Assembly: GCA_030407085.1 (NCBI GenBank)
Contig: CM059584.1
Coordinates: 8,928,001-8,992,000 of the forward strand
DNA from: Trichopria drosophilae
Lineage: Eukaryota > Arthropoda > Insecta > Hymenoptera > Diapriidae
Reading direction: 5' to 3'
DNA: 64,000 nucleotides
The notes beneath the pieces were generated by a model. It did not search any database. It had not been told where the DNA came from and saw only the letters and a program-made list of their open reading frames with translations. A program made the translations under genes and the position numbers. Positions 60,756-64,000 of the stretch are shown here, piece by piece. Every line of letters starts with the position of its first letter. Positions within the stretch are counted from its first letter, which is position 1.

Positions 60756-61120
60756 ATTTGCGCGTTACTGAACAGCCTTTGTACTATTTTCTGTTAATTT
60801 AATGACAAAATAATATACAAAAAAGGCCAAAATACATATTGCTTAGGTTTCACAAATAAATAGCAATAAATCATTTGGTTCCGAAAAACTAATTATTAAC
60901 GATGTTTTTAAAGAAATTTGATATAATAATGTTTTTCTAGTCGTTAATTAAAAATCCGTAGCCAGAGTTATATAATTTAAAATGGTGGCTTGTAAGATAT
61001 AAAAATATGAATTTCATAACGGAGGGGTTTTGAAATCGCTGATTATAAATGCCATATCATATTTACGAAAGTAAAAATGGTGGGTTAAATATGGCGGTCA
61101 CCCAGGACTAAAAAAATTAA

Positions 61121-62050
61121 AAATTAAGAGAAATGGCATATGCGTAGAGTTTTCAGGGTTGGTGGATATGAATTGGGACCCGCTTCGTTTTTTTTAATTT
61201 TTATCTACCATATTGGATCCGGCATTTTAAATTTGGTAAAATTTACTAGAACTTGTAATAAACAATCTGGAAAACTTCTTAAAATCTTAAAAGTTAGATT
61301 TTCTTTTTAGTTTGAAGTTAAAGGCTATTGACAGAGATTTTACTGCAATGATTTTCAATCGACCAGTCACTACATGGCACAGTGACTGCGGCCATTTTGA
61401 ATTGAATTTTGATCAGACGATTTGATGGAAACACTAGAAAAGCTGATGTATTGAACCCATGTCGTCTGGTGGCGCATATGTATCATATTGAACGCAACCA
61501 CCCTGTATAGTATCATTCTCGCAAGCGGTGAAATCTGATTAATTCCATATATAAGAAATAGGATAATATATATCGATGGTCGGTAATTTATGGAAATTTG
61601 TGCACGAATATTCACCTAAGTAAATGCATATGTAACCCATAAATGTAATTAACAATAGACATATATTAAATATTTACTTGCGCTTACAGTGAATTTCCAC
61701 TATGTATAAATTGAGACATTTTCACTTCTACCAGCAGCGGAAAAAAATCTACTATTTAATAGTGGAATTTCCATTTAGGAGAGTGATCGATTGGAACGAT
61801 ATCGAAAAGTATGATTTTACTTTTATGCAGTGAGTTTTCCTTTTATGGTTTTTAGAGTGTTGGTAACTGAAATCAATCCCTGCGGTTTTAACAACTTTGT
61901 ATATTATTTCGTGAATATTTTCCAATGTTATTACTATATAGCCGCTCCTGCTGGAAATTGATTGTTAATTTAGGTACTGAAAATTAGTTGCATATTGTAT
62001 CATCACGTCAACAAGGAAATGATTACAGGGCACCGAGACTATTAATTTTA
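61121..62050. other. AT-rich DNA, module remnants, no gene
   Basis: ACCATATTGGATCCGGCATTTTAAATTTGG near 61208 and CGGCCATTTTGAATT near 61390 are remnants of the module family. A GCGGAAAAAAATCTACTATT word at 61737 may be a decayed MITE end. The 81-codon minus frame 61370-61615 is not recognisable. Confidence 0.4.
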
Positions 62051-62720
62051 CAGTAAATCTGCCGATTCGCGTTCTAAATGGCGGAACATTATCTAGTGGA
62101 GTAGTACGCCGGCATTTAGCGTAATGCGCGGGAGACCCCTTAAATCCGCAAGCGAGCCGATGTGCCTATCCGGGGCCAAATAATTCGAGAGATCGATCGA
62201 TGGTGATCGGTGGGGGAGGGGTGGAGGGGGGATCGATTCGACAATCGACAACAACTCGAGCGTCAAACGAGGCGATCGCGATCGGGGAAAATATGCGCAG
62301 AGCGCGGTCGAAATAAAGGTGAACGTCCCTGTGATTTGATCCTATTAATGTGACCCTCCGCTAATTAGCGTGAACTGCTGCTGCGGTGATGCCGGATAAT
62401 CGATAACCACCCGGCTATACATCGCTTATCCCCACACTGGCGCCGGGGTGGGATCGTTAAGTTCGCTCCAGGTACTGTTTGACCAGTTCTCCGGAACAAA
62501 GCCGATGTTACAGGCTAATAAAGGTTGACGAGACACGTTCGACAGCCATCCGCAAGGACGCCTGCACGTATAGCTTCCTCGCGTTTGAAAACATACGCGG
62601 TGCGGCGAGCAATTATTCGCTAACAGCGTGTTTTTTAAAATACACGGGCGTTACACTTTACAGCGCGAGCGACTCGGCCGAAACACACTATCGACTCTAC
62701 GACTGAACAAAGAGGCTTTC
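62051..62720. other. GC/CpG-rich non-repetitive block
   Basis: This is an abrupt GC rise with many CG dinucleotides (GATCGATCGATGGTGATCGG near 62191, GGCGATCGCGATCGGG near 62271) and a G-rich run (GGGGGAGGGGTGGAGGGGGG near 62212). The 75-codon plus frame 62479-62706 resembles no protein. The texture is that of conserved regulatory DNA or a promoter-proximal region. Confidence 0.4.
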
Positions 62721-63174
62721 GTCGCAAAAAAATACAACACAATTTTCCATTTATACAGATAGCGCAAAACAGTGTACGTTGACAGACCGTGACGAATGCT
62801 CTGATTTTAATCTGTATACTCAGAAATACGAAACGATTTGTATTCATTGAAAGGTCTAGAAACGAGAATTCCAATGGTTAGTCACTTTATTGGACGAAGG
62901 TGTTTGGTCGTTAAACATAAGACGACTAGAGTGGTCATGTAATATTTTGATTATATGCAATCCTTCATCAGAAACTATAATTTTCAGGAAATCTTTAAGG
63001 ACATTTGGGGTAAACCTTTGCAAAAACTAAATTGTTTAATACACCATTTTCATACATTTTTGAGTATCGATTACTAATATGATGAAAAAATCAATGGTAG
63101 ACTATATTGTAGTCGCAATATCGAAAAACGCCATTTTAGTTTATTTCGTTTTGAAAAATATTAAAATGACACCA
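62721..63174. other. AT-rich spacer before the microsatellite
   Basis: I see no coding, RNA or repeat signal in this stretch. Confidence 0.4.
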
Positions 63175-63282
63175 AAAATCATCATTGTCATTGTCATTGT
63201 CATCGTCATTGTTGTTGTTATTGTCATCGTCATTGTCATCGTCATGGTCATCGTCATCGTCATCGTCATGGTCATCGTCATA

Positions 63283-63342
<60 letters not shown>

Positions 63343-63544
63343 ATCGGCATTCTCGTCATCGTCATCATCGGCATTCTCGTCATCGTCATCGTCATCGTTA
63401 TTATAGTCATCGTCTTCGCCATTATAGTCAACGTCATTGTCATAATAGTCATCATCGTCATGATCACAGCCTTCGTCGTTGCCATCGCCATCGTCATTGA
63501 TATCGTGATCGTGATCGTGATCGTCAGCGTCAGCGTCATCATCT

Positions 63545-63575
<31 letters not shown>

Positions 63576-63911
63576 GGTTTCATCACCATCTGCTTCAACT
63601 TTATAATGATCACGAGCATTGTTATCGTCATCACCGTCATCCTCAACGTCACCATCATCGTCATCCTCAACGTCACCATCATCGTCATCCCCTTCGCCAT
63701 CGTCCACGTCATAATCATTATATAGTCATCATTGTCATCGTCATCAGCGGCATCATCCCCGTGACCTTAATCAGCGTCATCGTCATCGTGACTGTAATCA
63801 GCGTCTTCGTCATCATCATCTTGGTTGTCATTGCCATGACTATCGTCGTTCTCATCGTGATCGTGATCGTCATCATCATCGACATTGTCATCATCGTAGT
63901 CGCCGTCATCA

Positions 63912-63947
<36 letters not shown>

Positions 63948-64000
63948 CCATCGTCATCGCCATTGTCATCGCAATCGTCATCGTTATCGTCACTGTCATC
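63175..64000. repeat. (CATCGT/CATTGT)n microsatellite running off the window
   Basis: About 825 bases of TCATCG/TCATTG-type repeats reach the last base, purest at 63240-63340 and 63900-63970 with interrupted parts between. Some sub-blocks are duplicated (CATCATCGGCATTCTCGT at about 63340 and 63364; CCTCAACGTCACCATCATCG at about 63640 and 63667). The frames giving Ile/Val-only (+) and Met/Thr-only (-) polypeptides are consequences of the repeat. Confidence 0.97.

Larger units (their letters stand above)
56930..61120. repeat. Large inverted-repeat structure, ~600-bp arms
   Basis: The left arm (about 56930-57560) and right arm (about 60525-61120) are inverted copies, roughly 65-75% identical by eye. 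Matching stretches include GATGACCGCCATATT / GGTGACCGCCATATT, GTAACTCTGG...CGGAT...TTAATTAACGA, TATATTATTTTGTA..TAAA(C)TAACAGAAAATA, ACAAATTTACAG, GAAATCGACGTA-type and AATGTAAGAAATGTTTCCTG. The inner parts of both arms (57345-57480 and 60620-60755) belong to the CCCATACAGC family and the outer parts carry the recurrent module. The spacer is about 2.96 kb and holds another element. It could be a large foldback transposon or two inverted insertions of one composite repeat. Confidence 0.7.

Noticed and set aside
63079..63707. 175- and 188-codon open frames (Ile/Val-only and Met/Thr-only)
   Set aside because: They are translations of a TCATCG-type microsatellite; both strands are open because the repeat contains no stop, not because of coding.

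Overview
The window looks like eukaryotic, AT-rich, repeat-rich nuclear DNA, most likely from an insect. The evidence is stop-dense AT-rich sequence with no gene-length open frame, many short non-autonomous DNA transposons (two with pogo-type CAGTAG ends), long-period satellites, a (TTAGG)3 run inside a minisatellite (TTAGG is the usual insect telomere repeat), and a recurring motif associated with 'ATGGCGGA' words. A hymenopteran is my guess, not something shown by the sequence. I found no protein-coding gene, tRNA or rRNA I can defend. The longest open frames (175-188 codons) are translations of a trinucleotide/hexanucleotide microsatellite.

Layout. 1-2.6 kb: purine-rich low-complexity DNA, then a degenerate satellite with a roughly 294-bp higher-order period. 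2.6-12 kb: AT-rich DNA with a CCCATACAGC-ended element (5241-6039), a pogo-type MITE (8051-8325), two diverged copies of an unidentified repeat, and a foldback element with about 290-bp arms and a 72-bp minisatellite in its loop (10249-11115). 12-30 kb: mostly non-repetitive DNA with GC-richer, CpG-containing blocks that resemble insect conserved non-coding DNA, plus a decayed LINE-like fragment (13643-14140), a second pogo-type MITE (23121-23438) and several hairpins. 30-31.6 kb: a decayed tandem array with a long CT microsatellite. 33.7-36.1 kb: a small MITE and two foldback elements. 38.1-39.6 kb: a 23-bp satellite with about 62 units. 43.7-52.3 kb: a cluster of related palindromic elements with CCCANACAGC-like ends, rich in AAGAGCTCTT and GAGGTCTT words. 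56.9-61.2 kb: a 4.2-kb inverted-repeat structure holding a TA-flanked element, which itself holds an almost perfect 74-bp-arm hairpin. 62-62.7 kb: a GC-rich block. 63.17 kb to the window end: a (CATCGT/CATTGT)n microsatellite.

Relations. Two themes join most of the repeats. The first is a terminal signature, CCCANACAGC, found on elements of different length and interior, which suggests a set of non-autonomous elements mobilised by one unseen transposase. The second is a short module close to AGATTCGTAATCAGCGACC, present at least 16 times alone and inside the arms of three foldback elements, so the scattered copies may be remnants of such arms. The best candidates for something undescribed are these foldback families and the hairpin at 59813-59988. 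All assignments come from reading by eye. Identities are estimates and boundaries may be off by several bases.
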